A stretch of DNA of 64,000 nt, taken from the NCBI GenBank assembly GCA_028532765.1, contig JAQQAR010000010.1, forward strand, positions 1 to 64,000. The letters are read 5' to 3'. Source of the stretch: Sphaerochaetaceae bacterium. GTDB taxonomy: Bacteria; Spirochaetota; Spirochaetia; Sphaerochaetales; Sphaerochaetaceae. The position numbers and the translations under genes are program-made. Under the pieces are notes generated by a model. That model saw only the letters and a program-made list of their open reading frames with translations. It ran no database searches and was not told the DNA's origin. Within the stretch, counting starts at the first letter, position 1, and each line of letters starts with the position of its first letter. Positions 35,911 to 44,087 of the stretch are shown here, piece by piece.

Positions 35911-37029
35911 GACCAAGGAATTTGCCCAGCAGGCAAGTGAGAAACACTCACTTGCCTGTTTTGATCTCTCTCCCATTTCCTTTCTTTTCTGCTTGTCAGA
36001 AACCATGACAGCAAGTGCGTTTACAAACGAATGACTCTCATCACAGATATATCCACACCCTTCATCCTCGACTGAAAACCCCAAGCTATGATCTTCACGC
36101 AGTACTACCGGAAGCGAGCTTGCCATTGCTTCGATAAAACCAAGACCTTGGGACTCGCGGACAGAGGATGAGATGAATATGTCAGAGAGTCTGTAATAGA
36201 GAGGGACATTTTCTGCAGGAACCGCTCCCGCAAATACCACAAGGCCTTCCAATCCCAAATCAGCGACCTGCTTTTTCAGGCTCTCCTCCTTCGGTCCGCC
36301 ACCCACCAGGAGCAACCTGGCAGAAGGTTCAAGAAAGGAGAGAAGGAAAAAGTCATCAATACTTCTGTTCACTCGTTTCTCACTGGATAGTCGACATACG
36401 GAGACCAGGATGCAATGTTCCTTGGAGAAACCAAAACTGGCATGTAATGAAGCAATTTCTTCGATTCCAACTGGACGTTGGAACCGCTCCAAGTCAATGC
36501 CACTGGGAAGGACAACAATTGGTTGCTTTACATGGTAGCGCTCCAGCATATGACTGTGAGAAAGGGATGGACTGATCAGAAGATCACAATAGCGTACCCG
36601 TCTCTTTACGATGGTTGCCATCATGGTATCCCAGAGTGTATGCCGAATTCGGCGAGAAGCATCGTAGCGGGTAAAATCAGTATGGCAGGTGTGGATCAGT
36701 GGTATATTCAGTGCTTCTGAGATTCTTCTTGCCCAACCCATGGTAATAAACTCATTGTTGGAGTGTACGATATCTGGTCCCCAGGAAAGAATATCCTGGA
36801 GAAGGGGATCATGGTATGAGAAAGTTAGCTGGGAATCCCTGAGCGGTTGTATCCTGCTACCCTTCATGTAGTAGACACCTTCCTTATATGAAGAGACAGG
36901 AGATTTTCCTATGGTGAGCAAACGTACTTCATGACCAAGCTTGCCAAGCATGTTTTGTTCATTTACCACTACGGTCGTAACACCGGTAATATGCGGTAGA
37001 TAGAAATCTGTAGTGACAAGAATTTTCAC
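35824..37029 (-). CDS. GT4-family glycosyltransferase (lipid-type)
   Basis: GT-B glycosyltransferase of 401 residues. N-terminal acceptor domain MKILVTTDFYLPHITGVTTVVVNE and the loop IHTCHTDF resemble diacylglycerol glucosyltransferases; the C-terminal nucleotide-sugar site has SSSVRESQGLGFIEAMASSLPVV with the E-x7-E motif. It begins with GTG (37027-37029), AGGAG eight bases upstream, and a promoter at 37050-37078. Transfer of glucose to diacylglycerol is likely but the lipid acceptor is inferred. The last 28 codons, ending in a basic tail rich in Arg, Asn and His, are antisense to the RND gene, an odd extension that may be recent. Confidence 0.85.
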   Translation of the reverse strand: MKILVTTDFYLPHITGVTTVVVNEQNMLGKLGHEVRLLTIGKSPVSSYKEGVYYMKGSRIQPLRDSQLTFSYHDPLLQDILSWGPDIVHSNNEFITMGWARRISEALNIPLIHTCHTDFTRYDASRRIRHTLWDTMMATIVKRRVRYCDLLISPSLSHSHMLERYHVKQPIVVLPSGIDLERFQRPVGIEEIASLHASFGFSKEHCILVSVCRLSSEKRVNRSIDDFFLLSFLEPSARLLLVGGGPKEESLKKQVADLGLEGLVVFAGAVPAENVPLYYRLSDIFISSSVRESQGLGFIEAMASSLPVVLREDHSLGFSVEDEGCGYICDESHSFVNALAVMVSDKQKRKEMGERSKQASECFSLACWANSLVSVCETTLDTSGKRNNRRHNHQGGKHAVE

Positions 37030-37049
37030 CCAGAACGCTCCTGAATCCC

Positions 37050-37078
37050 ATGATAGCGCGTACCTATCCAGGACGCAA
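37050..37078 (-). promoter_or_regulatory. Promoter of the GT4 gene
   Basis: Minus strand TTGCGT (37073-37078), 17 bp, TATCAT (37050-37055). Confidence 0.5.
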
Positions 37079-37111
37079 GCAAGAGAAATATCGTAAAGAC
37101 AGTTTCTCTAC

Positions 37112-37140
37112 TTGTCCCGGTCCGGTTTTTACCCTATTCT
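37112..37140 (+). promoter_or_regulatory. Leaderless-type promoter of the GT28-like gene
   Basis: TTGTCC (37112-37117), 17 bp, TATTCT (37135-37140), then TGACGC and the ATG at 37147; no ribosome-binding site. Confidence 0.55.
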
Positions 37141-37146
37141 TGACGC

Positions 37147-38292
37147 ATGCACATAGCATTTTTATATGTCAATGCAGGGAAAGGCCACATCACCCCTGCG
37201 AAAGCTTTGAGTGATGCCGCGCTCAGGCTGGGCCACACCACCGTTGTTGCTGATTTATTTGAAACAGTCAATGCACCTATCGTCAATTGGATGAGTAAAT
37301 CCAACTGGAGGCTGATGTTGCATTTCCCTCGTCTCGAGGCCTTCATTGATTCCAAGCAGGACTCTTGGTTCAATGCAAGGTTATTCCGATTCTTGGGGAC
37401 ACACAGCCATGCAATGAAAGATTTCAAAGCATGGTACGATGCAAATACCCCTGATTGCATTGTTGTTGCCCACTTTCTTGCTGGCTGTCTTATCCAACCA
37501 ATCGTTGCAAAGCTAGGATTACCGGTACCAGTATTCGAATACGCTACGGATGTTGTATTCACCCCTAGGCTGGGGATTAATTCTGCATTGGATCGATTTT
37601 ATATCTGTACCCAGTTGGGAAAAGAACATGCCATCGAGTTCGGACAAGAGGAGAAAACGATTTCCATCTGTCCATTCCCATTGAAAACACAGATGATGCA
37701 CACCGAAATCCCTGAGAAACAACAGGCTAGAAAACATTTGGGTATGATGGACCGTTTTACTGTCTTGCTCAATCTTGGTGGAGAAGGCATAGGCACAACC
37801 GATTTCCTTGAGGAGGTACAAAAAAGAAACCTCGATTGGCAAATCATCACCGTGGGAACACTCAGCAGTAGCACGAAATTACAGTACAAGCGTTTCAGGG
37901 AAAAATATCCCTCCTTTCCTCTCTATACCCCTGGCTTTGTTGATAATATCCAGGACTATATCTGTGCCTGTGATGTACAGGCGGGGAAGGCAGGAGCCAA
38001 TGCATTGATGGAGTCCCTCTATCTCAAGCGCCCCTTTCTTATCTCAAATTTGCTCTATGCAGCAAAACCCACTACCGAGTTTTTCGAACGACATAAGGTT
38101 GGCTGGGTAGAGAACACGATTGAGAAGCAGGTTGATATACTGCAGGCATACAGCGAGGACAGCCAGGCACAAGAGGCGATGAAGGAAGCCTTTGAAAAGT
38201 TGCCCACCACCTTTGACAGTGATGCGTTTGCACGCATGATCACAGAGGACGCAGAGAGATGCATAAAAGAGAAAGGTGCTAATACTCAGTAA
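37147..38292 (+). CDS. GT28-type glycosyltransferase (MGDG synthase/UgtP-like)
   Basis: GT-B enzyme of 381 residues, related to monogalactosyldiacylglycerol synthases and processive diacylglycerol glucosyltransferases. N-terminal FLYVNAGKGHITPAKALSDA is the MGDG_synth signature (with His for acceptor activation); the C-terminal half has LNLGGEGIGT and the donor site AGKAGANALMESLYLKRPFL. It lies 117 bp from the divergent GT4 gene; the pair could build mono- and diglycosyl lipids of the membrane. MurG is excluded by the N-terminal domain and context. The ATG is 6 bases behind a -10 hexamer with no ribosome-binding site, so the mRNA is probably leaderless. Confidence 0.85.
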   Translation: MHIAFLYVNAGKGHITPAKALSDAALRLGHTTVVADLFETVNAPIVNWMSKSNWRLMLHFPRLEAFIDSKQDSWFNARLFRFLGTHSHAMKDFKAWYDANTPDCIVVAHFLAGCLIQPIVAKLGLPVPVFEYATDVVFTPRLGINSALDRFYICTQLGKEHAIEFGQEEKTISICPFPLKTQMMHTEIPEKQQARKHLGMMDRFTVLLNLGGEGIGTTDFLEEVQKRNLDWQIITVGTLSSSTKLQYKRFREKYPSFPLYTPGFVDNIQDYICACDVQAGKAGANALMESLYLKRPFLISNLLYAAKPTTEFFERHKVGWVENTIEKQVDILQAYSEDSQAQEAMKEAFEKLPTTFDSDAFARMITEDAERCIKEKGANTQ

Positions 38293-38448
38293 GAAGAGCA
38301 TCTATCATCTGCCACGTGTAATTATCGCACTCTCTTTACAATGATTTCCCTCATACGGTATAGTCCTACGTACCGGAGGCCTCGTGTAAAACCAAGGTTT
38401 GTATACGTGCTAAGTCATCCACCAAATCCAATCATATAGGAGCTCTCT

Positions 38449-39483
38449 ATGGCTGAAGGAATGATTTCTTCAGAGGGGAGGCAGGTGGGTGGTTATATCA
38501 CCCGTGTTTTGAGCGGAATGGCTCAAGGCCTCTTTGCCTCACTCATCATTGGTCTTATCATCAAGCAAATTGGACATTACAGTTCCATTCTCCTGCTCGA
38601 ACACATCGGTAGGGTTGCCCAGTACCTTACCGGTCCTGCAATTGGGATGGGAGTTGCAATCGCCGTAGGGGCTAGCCCTCTCGGAGTACTGGGAAGCGCT
38701 GTAGCAGGTGCTGTAGGGGCTGGAACCTTCTCCTTTGCAAATGGGATAGCCCTGGCTCTTGGAGAGCCAGTAGGGGCTATGATAGCAGGTCTTGCGGCAG
38801 CGGAAAGCTCAAAAAAAGTTGCAGGAAAAACTGGTGTCGATATTCTTATCGTTCCGCTCACCACCATCTTGGTCGGATCATTGGTAGGATATTTCATTGC
38901 TCCTCCCATTGCTGCATTGATGAAATACATTGGGGCATTCATCAACTCATTGACCACATTGTATCCACTGCCGATGGGTATCTTGGTATCTACCGTGGTA
39001 GGCATGGTACTCACGCTCCCGATCAGTAGTGCTGCGATCAGCATCAGCCTAGGGCTCGATGGGCTTGCCGCAGGAGCGGCAGTTGTTGGTTGTAGTTGTC
39101 AGATGATTGGCTTTGCAGTGAGCTCCTACAAGGAGAACAAATTCGGAGGGTTGCTGAGCCAAGGACTCGGAACGAGTATGATCCAGATTCCAAATATCTG
39201 GAAGAATCCCCTGATTTGGATACCCCCTACCCTGACCTCTGCAATCCTGGGACCAGTGAGTACAGTGCTTTTCAAGATGGAGAACAACAGCGCAGGGGCT
39301 GGCATGGGAACCAGTGGATTGGTCGGCCAGTTCAACGCTATCGCAGTAATGGGATTGGAAGCTTGGCCGGTGGTTCTCTTGATGCACTTCCTGCTTCCTT
39401 CCCTCATCACCCTCTTATTCAGTACGTTTATGAGAAAAAAAGGCTGGATCAAGGACGGAGATATGTTACTTACCTTGCGGTAA
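38449..39483 (+). CDS. Orphan PTS EIIC-like membrane protein (PTS_EIIC_2 family)
   Basis: Integral membrane protein of 344 residues with about 9-10 helices, very rich in Gly, Ala and Ile. The start VGGYITRVLSGMAQGLFASLIIGLIIKQIG and the segments GVAIAVGASPLGVLGSAVAGAVGAGTF and ENNSAGAGMGTSGLVGQFNA match the PF13303-type family of sugar-phosphotransferase EIIC-like proteins. No EIIA, EIIB, HPr or EI gene is in view, so transport by the PTS mechanism is uncertain; it may be a facilitator or sensor. TAGGAG precedes the ATG by seven bases. The 156 bp upstream contain only a short AAACC/GGTTT repeat. A strong terminator follows. Confidence 0.8.
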   Translation: MAEGMISSEGRQVGGYITRVLSGMAQGLFASLIIGLIIKQIGHYSSILLLEHIGRVAQYLTGPAIGMGVAIAVGASPLGVLGSAVAGAVGAGTFSFANGIALALGEPVGAMIAGLAAAESSKKVAGKTGVDILIVPLTTILVGSLVGYFIAPPIAALMKYIGAFINSLTTLYPLPMGILVSTVVGMVLTLPISSAAISISLGLDGLAAGAAVVGCSCQMIGFAVSSYKENKFGGLLSQGLGTSMIQIPNIWKNPLIWIPPTLTSAILGPVSTVLFKMENNSAGAGMGTSGLVGQFNAIAVMGLEAWPVVLLMHFLLPSLITLLFSTFMRKKGWIKDGDMLLTLR

Positions 39484-39501
39484 TATCTCTCTAGAGTAAA
39501 G

Positions 39502-39540
39502 AAAGCCCAACATATTCCGTCACGGAGTGTTGGGCTTTTT
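39502..39540. terminator. Bidirectional terminator between EIIC-like gene and barrel gene
   Basis: AAAGCCCAACA (39502-39512) pairs with TGTTGGGCTTT (39528-39538), with an inner TCCG/CGGA stem. T-runs flank it on both strands, and the genes on each side converge on it. Confidence 0.85.
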
Positions 39541-39559
39541 CATTTGCTTTTCCTTTTGA

Positions 39560-41368
39560 TCAGAAGTAGAGTTCGAAACTCACCGATAACTCCCATTCCA
39601 CATCAAGGGGATCGATGGTTCCTTTCATCGCATCCATGACATCGAAAAGATTGAAGCCAAGGGAGACACGCATCGGATGGCTTGGGAAGCGGTCGAGGAC
39701 ACCCCACCCTTCCATTCCTGCCGTGGCAAGCAGGGAATAACCTTGCTCAGCGTCAGAATTTCCAAATATCCCGATATCAAGGAAAGGGTTTGCATAGGAT
39801 TTGGCAAATCCGAAGTCAATGAACTCCACCATAAGGTTTAGATTGAGTACTCCTGCGTAGGGGATTGCCCCATCTTCGAAGGTAATTGCGTCTGAACGTG
39901 AAAGATATCCCCTGAAATACTCTGAGACAGTTTTCCCATCGGATGGGAGGAAAGTGTACTTTGTCGGATTCAAACCAGAATAGAATCCATTGAATCGGAT
40001 GTGTGGATTGAACCGCCATACCACAAAGGGGAACCAAGTGATATTGCTCTCAACATACCAGTAACTCTTGGATGGAACCTCTTCAATCTGGTAATCACGA
40101 TAAACGTGCTTAAAGTTGAAGATAAGCCCTTCACGGTATTTATCCTTGCTGGAGAGGTAATTAACACGTCCTCCGTTGCTGATGGTATTGGAGTATTCCA
40201 GATACTGAGCCAAGGATTCTCTTCCATACAGATACTCAACTCCTGGAGTGAACGAGGTAGACCATCGCCAACCGATGAAGGGAATCTTGAAGTTCGTTCC
40301 AAGTGTTGTGGAGAGCGTTGCATCATCTAGATTCTCATCCGCTACTTTCTTGTTGGTAAGGAAGGTAATCTTAAAGGAAAGAGGTCTCGTGAAGAGTTTC
40401 AAGTCATGCTGAATAAGATTGGTTTCCGTCTTAAGGTTGGTAAGCTTGCTGTTCCATTCGAGCAAGTTACTCAAGGTATACCGTCCCTCGTTCTGCTTGA
40501 ATGGACCATAGGTCCAACTGAATCCATGGATATCAGGATTCATCTGCTCGAAGCCGGTGGAAGGTTCATACTCTGCCCATGTCTTAATACTCACCCTTGT
40601 ACCAAACAGGTCAAGCCCTGTCCAGTTGATATCATAGTTGAATTGTTGGGCAGCATTTGGATTGATGACCCCATCGAAAGAGAATGCCAGCTTTGTCTCC
40701 ATGAGCCGAATACCAGTCCAGTTGATATCATACTCAATCTTTCCGTCCGGGTTGCTGGTTTTCTGCCGTTCATACAGGAAATTGAGACTCAGGTTCGTCT
40801 CACCGATGGCAACCCCTGTTACGTCAAATTCCAGATGGTCCTCGCGATTGTCCCAATTTTCCAGTGTTCCATCATTCTGTGCGGTATAAGCAGTGAGGTT
40901 GAGTAAACCAAAAGTCCCAAACAGGTTCGTATCCTTCGCTTTTACCCCAAACAGGAAACCGGTCTCATCGTTGTCAAACTTCGGGTAAGGCAGTGCTAGA
41001 AAGGTGTTGGAATCTTCAATAAAGAATGTGACAGTGTAGTAGGCAATACCATCAGAAAATGAGGTGAAGGAGTATTCATATTCAACGTTCAAGAAGAGTT
41101 GCTTATTGACCAGTGTCTGGCGTTTGGCATTCAGTGCCTTCAGGAACGCATCTTCTGTTTTCCAGACAGGGTCTCCATCTGCAGGAATAATGGCACTACG
41201 TAAGGCAAATTGTGTAGTCTTGCCCGAAACATCAAACTTATACGATTGTATTGCATAGCCAGTAATATCTTCAGATGTCAACAATGTATTGGATTCAGCG
41301 GCAAGGCCCCCGATAAAAAGCAATAAAAAAAGGCATACCAAGAGTGCCTGCTTCTTCAATATATTCAT
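39560..41368 (-). CDS. Outer-membrane beta-barrel protein with POTRA-like N-terminus
   Basis: Exported protein of 602 residues. Signal peptide 1-24 (LFLLLFIGGLAAESN). Residues about 33-105 look like one POTRA domain (DVSGKTTQFALRSAIIP...FLKALNAKRQTLVNKQLFLNVEYEYSF), and the rest is a series of amphipathic strands ending in SFELYF, with the terminal Phe used for Bam recognition. This resembles Omp85-superfamily or BamA/TamA-type layout, but the barrel is not one I recognise. An internal repeat YDINWTG(I/L)xL occurs twice about 30 residues apart. GAGGTGG precedes the ATG; the promoter at 41407-41435 is good and a terminator follows, so it is a single-gene unit. Confidence 0.7.
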   Translation of the reverse strand: MNILKKQALLVCLFLLLFIGGLAAESNTLLTSEDITGYAIQSYKFDVSGKTTQFALRSAIIPADGDPVWKTEDAFLKALNAKRQTLVNKQLFLNVEYEYSFTSFSDGIAYYTVTFFIEDSNTFLALPYPKFDNDETGFLFGVKAKDTNLFGTFGLLNLTAYTAQNDGTLENWDNREDHLEFDVTGVAIGETNLSLNFLYERQKTSNPDGKIEYDINWTGIRLMETKLAFSFDGVINPNAAQQFNYDINWTGLDLFGTRVSIKTWAEYEPSTGFEQMNPDIHGFSWTYGPFKQNEGRYTLSNLLEWNSKLTNLKTETNLIQHDLKLFTRPLSFKITFLTNKKVADENLDDATLSTTLGTNFKIPFIGWRWSTSFTPGVEYLYGRESLAQYLEYSNTISNGGRVNYLSSKDKYREGLIFNFKHVYRDYQIEEVPSKSYWYVESNITWFPFVVWRFNPHIRFNGFYSGLNPTKYTFLPSDGKTVSEYFRGYLSRSDAITFEDGAIPYAGVLNLNLMVEFIDFGFAKSYANPFLDIGIFGNSDAEQGYSLLATAGMEGWGVLDRFPSHPMRVSLGFNLFDVMDAMKGTIDPLDVEWELSVSFELYF

Positions 41369-41406
41369 ACCACCTCAATTTTCCCGAAAACTTATGCTTA
41401 TTGACA

Positions 41407-41435
41407 AGATTAGTTGCTTTGTCTATCAGTGTCAA
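41407..41435 (-). promoter_or_regulatory. Promoter of the POTRA-like barrel gene
   Basis: Minus strand TTGACA (41430-41435), 17 bp, TAATCT (41407-41412), about 35 bases before the start codon. Confidence 0.6.
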
Positions 41436-41634
41436 CACATAGTAAACAGAACTCCGACAAGGAAGTAACAGGAAAAACAACGGTATAGTACTAAACAAAG
41501 CGGATTGGTATGGAAAACGAGGGAAATTTGTTACAAATCGATGTATTGCAACACTTAATAAAAAAAACCGCAAACTAAGCACTAAACCCAACAGTAAGCA
41601 AACTTATCCAATCTAAATGCACAGATTATACGTG

Positions 41635-43272
41635 TCATTCCCATGAGTAAGTAGCTCCGAATACTAGCTGAAAATCAAAGTCATAATCAGCATTATTTGC
41701 TGTTGATAAAAAATCGAAAGAACTATATACATTCCAAGCTCCTAAGAAGGTTCCAGCAGAAACCCCAAGCTGTACATATGTACTCGTAATGCCGGAAGGA
41801 GCTGGTTCAATATCATCGAGTTCCCATGGACTTTCTATACCCTTCTCCCCATGAAGCATGCTGAAAAAACGCCCTCGAATATACCATGAGTTAGGAATAT
41901 AATACCCGAGGGAGGTACTCAAAACGATTGCATCTCCCCCATATCGGTATCCAAGAAAGGTTTGATCATACTCAATATGGTCAGAATACCATTTACGGAG
42001 CCCTACGACATAGTTCAGACTATCTGAAACCTCACTTTGACTCGTGTCACCTTCCAGACTTCTTAGGTAGAGATAAGGGTCAGTATACACACCCTCCAGG
42101 TGCCCTCGCAGAATACCTTTGCGCAGTGGTTTCTCCACTCTTCCTCCAAGCATAATTGCTAGGCCGTTAGGATGCCTCCCATTTTCAAGGTTCCACTCTG
42201 TACCACCGAAGGCTAGTTCATCAACGGCAAATTGTGTATAAATATTTAACCCTTTTTGGAATGTATAATCCAGTTCAAGAGAGGCCAGGGAATTGGCTTG
42301 ACTACGCAGGTAGTAGTTATGATAGAGCATCATAGGAGTCAAAATCCGTAGATCAAGCAAGCCATCTTCGTTCTGGTACATGATTCCCTCATTAAGCACC
42401 AACCCAACCCGGCCAGAGAACAGACGCCACTCAAAGCGATGCCCCATGAACATCTTCAGTCCAGTCAGCGGCCTAGCCTGGCTATCCAAAAGAGAGGAAT
42501 CATATATCTCTTTTGGATGGGGGAAAAAGGAAACCAGAAAGGAGTACTTGAAGGAATGTTTATAGGCAGAAAGCCTTGCCATGTTATGGTATTGAAGTTG
42601 GTCTCCAATTACGAAATTTCCACTAACGCCTGGCCCCCATGAGAGCTGGTCCCTTCCTACCTGTACTGACCAATTTGCTCCACCTGAAGCGAGGAATGCA
42701 CGATATGGGATATTTGAATCCAAATATTGTTCACCGGTAGAGAAATCATAAGGGATGTTTGAACTGAGATGCCTTTTGCCGTATAACAGAGCAATCGAAT
42801 CTTCATCTCCCACATTCCTGCTTACCAGCGAAAAATCAATTGCCCCAGAAACTGCACCTAAAGAAATCTCAATTGGCACTGTTAGCAAAGGCCTTCTTTG
42901 CTGATAGGAATACACCCAGTCATCTTCCGTGGTAAAATTATTTGTATTGCTATGGATATAGGTTTCATAGGAAATCTCAGATCCAATGGAGAATGCCGGC
43001 ATTTCCCTTGTGGCTTCCTTGGCCAATAATTCATAAAGCTGGTTTTCAACCAAGGAAAGATTTTCAATATTGATACGAGAAAGCAAGAATGTTAGTTCTG
43101 CTCTGGTATACGGAAGAGCTGTTGAGGGAAGAGCAAGCCCCTGACTAAGATACAGGGTAGACAGCTGTTGGTGAACAGAGTGAGAAAGAGGGAAAACGTC
43201 CGAAGGGCTTGCAAGTCCCACTGACAAGCAGAGCAAAAGCATTAGTAGAGCGAACACTAGTCTTTTTTGCAT
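41635..43272 (-). CDS. Wzi-like capsule-assembly outer-membrane protein (1)
   Basis: Exported barrel protein of 545 residues. Signal peptide MQKRLVFALLMLLLCLSVGLASPSD. After an N-terminal helical part with QLSTLYLSQGLALPSTALPYTRAELTFLLSRI, the barrel contains the Wzi-family signature VGRDQLSWGPGVSGNFVIGDQL near 205-225. Wzi proteins bind polysaccharide at the cell surface and organise the capsule. The family match is by motif only; the protein ends TYSWE, not Phe. GAGGAG lies eight bases before the ATG. It is the last gene of the minus-strand surface-glycan run; the 266 bp downstream hold a T8 tract and the neighbouring gene's promoter. Confidence 0.72.
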   Translation of the reverse strand: MQKRLVFALLMLLLCLSVGLASPSDVFPLSHSVHQQLSTLYLSQGLALPSTALPYTRAELTFLLSRINIENLSLVENQLYELLAKEATREMPAFSIGSEISYETYIHSNTNNFTTEDDWVYSYQQRRPLLTVPIEISLGAVSGAIDFSLVSRNVGDEDSIALLYGKRHLSSNIPYDFSTGEQYLDSNIPYRAFLASGGANWSVQVGRDQLSWGPGVSGNFVIGDQLQYHNMARLSAYKHSFKYSFLVSFFPHPKEIYDSSLLDSQARPLTGLKMFMGHRFEWRLFSGRVGLVLNEGIMYQNEDGLLDLRILTPMMLYHNYYLRSQANSLASLELDYTFQKGLNIYTQFAVDELAFGGTEWNLENGRHPNGLAIMLGGRVEKPLRKGILRGHLEGVYTDPYLYLRSLEGDTSQSEVSDSLNYVVGLRKWYSDHIEYDQTFLGYRYGGDAIVLSTSLGYYIPNSWYIRGRFFSMLHGEKGIESPWELDDIEPAPSGITSTYVQLGVSAGTFLGAWNVYSSFDFLSTANNADYDFDFQLVFGATYSWE

Positions 43273-43300
43273 TCAAAATTCTCCTCTCTGCTCATGCTTT

Positions 43301-44065
43301 TTATATCCCACGATATTTCCGTAGTCCATTGAGTGTGTATTGAAAAAAATACCAAGCTGCAACAGGTACGGATAAGTGCAAGAAATCTCGATACACAATC
43401 CACCTGTTCTTGGCAGCTTTGACTTTATCCCCTGATCGATTGGAATCAGAGAGACGATAGAAGACCAAGGATTCAACACACCCTCTTGCTATAGCCCCAT
43501 CCTGTAGTAATCCTAGCCAGAAGACAAAGTCCTCATGGCTATATGACCCATCCATGGCCCGGTCCTGTAACCAAGTCGAGCGCATTACCACAGTAGAAGG
43601 AAGCACATAGTTCTCCTTTAACAATGCTTTGAAAGAACAGTGCCTTGGAACTATCTTATCATGTCCTATATCATTCCCTTCTCCATCGATGAAGGAGTAG
43701 CTTGAATAGGCTAGATCACACTTCTCAGACTCCAACAGCTGAATCTGTTTTTCCAACTTATCGCTCTTCCATACATCATCACCATCAAGGAAGGCAACAA
43801 ACTCCCCTTCCACGTACTGAAAGAGGAAATTACGGGCGTTTGCCACTCCCCCATTCTGTGAGAGAAAGAATACCCTGATTCGGTTATCCTCATCAGCCAA
43901 TTCCTGCATCACCCCTGCAGTGTTGTCCTTGGATGCATCATCTACGATGAGTATCTCAAGAGATGAATAGGTCTGTGCAAGAGCCGATTGAACAGTTTCC
44001 CTGAGGGTGTCTTCACAGTTAAATGCTGGTATGATTACCGAGCATACCCCTTTTTGATACAGCAT
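43301..44065 (-). CDS. GT2-family glycosyltransferase
   Basis: Cytoplasmic GT-A glycosyltransferase of 254 residues. SVIIPAFNCEDTLRETVQSALAQTYSSLEILIVDDASKDNTA (9-50) is the nucleotide-sugar binding start, and FVAFLDGDDVWKSDKLEKQ holds the DxD-type metal site DGDD. No membrane helix at the C-terminus. GGAGGAGG lies eight bases before the ATG. It sits between two Wzi-like genes, downstream of the initiating transferase and a GT8 enzyme, so it most likely adds one sugar to the lipid-linked repeat unit of the surface polysaccharide. Confidence 0.93.
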   Translation of the reverse strand: MLYQKGVCSVIIPAFNCEDTLRETVQSALAQTYSSLEILIVDDASKDNTAGVMQELADEDNRIRVFFLSQNGGVANARNFLFQYVEGEFVAFLDGDDVWKSDKLEKQIQLLESEKCDLAYSSYSFIDGEGNDIGHDKIVPRHCSFKALLKENYVLPSTVVMRSTWLQDRAMDGSYSHEDFVFWLGLLQDGAIARGCVESLVFYRLSDSNRSGDKVKAAKNRWIVYRDFLHLSVPVAAWYFFQYTLNGLRKYRGI

Positions 44066-44087
44066 CAGAGAAACCTCCTCCTATCAT

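Noticed and set aside
37147..38292. Identification as MurG
   Set aside because: The N-terminal AGKGH segment and neighbours fit the diacylglycerol glycosyltransferase/MGDG group, and there are no murein genes nearby.
41295..41591. 98-residue minus-strand frame upstream of the barrel gene
   Set aside because: Overlaps the signal peptide of the barrel gene in another frame and its promoter.
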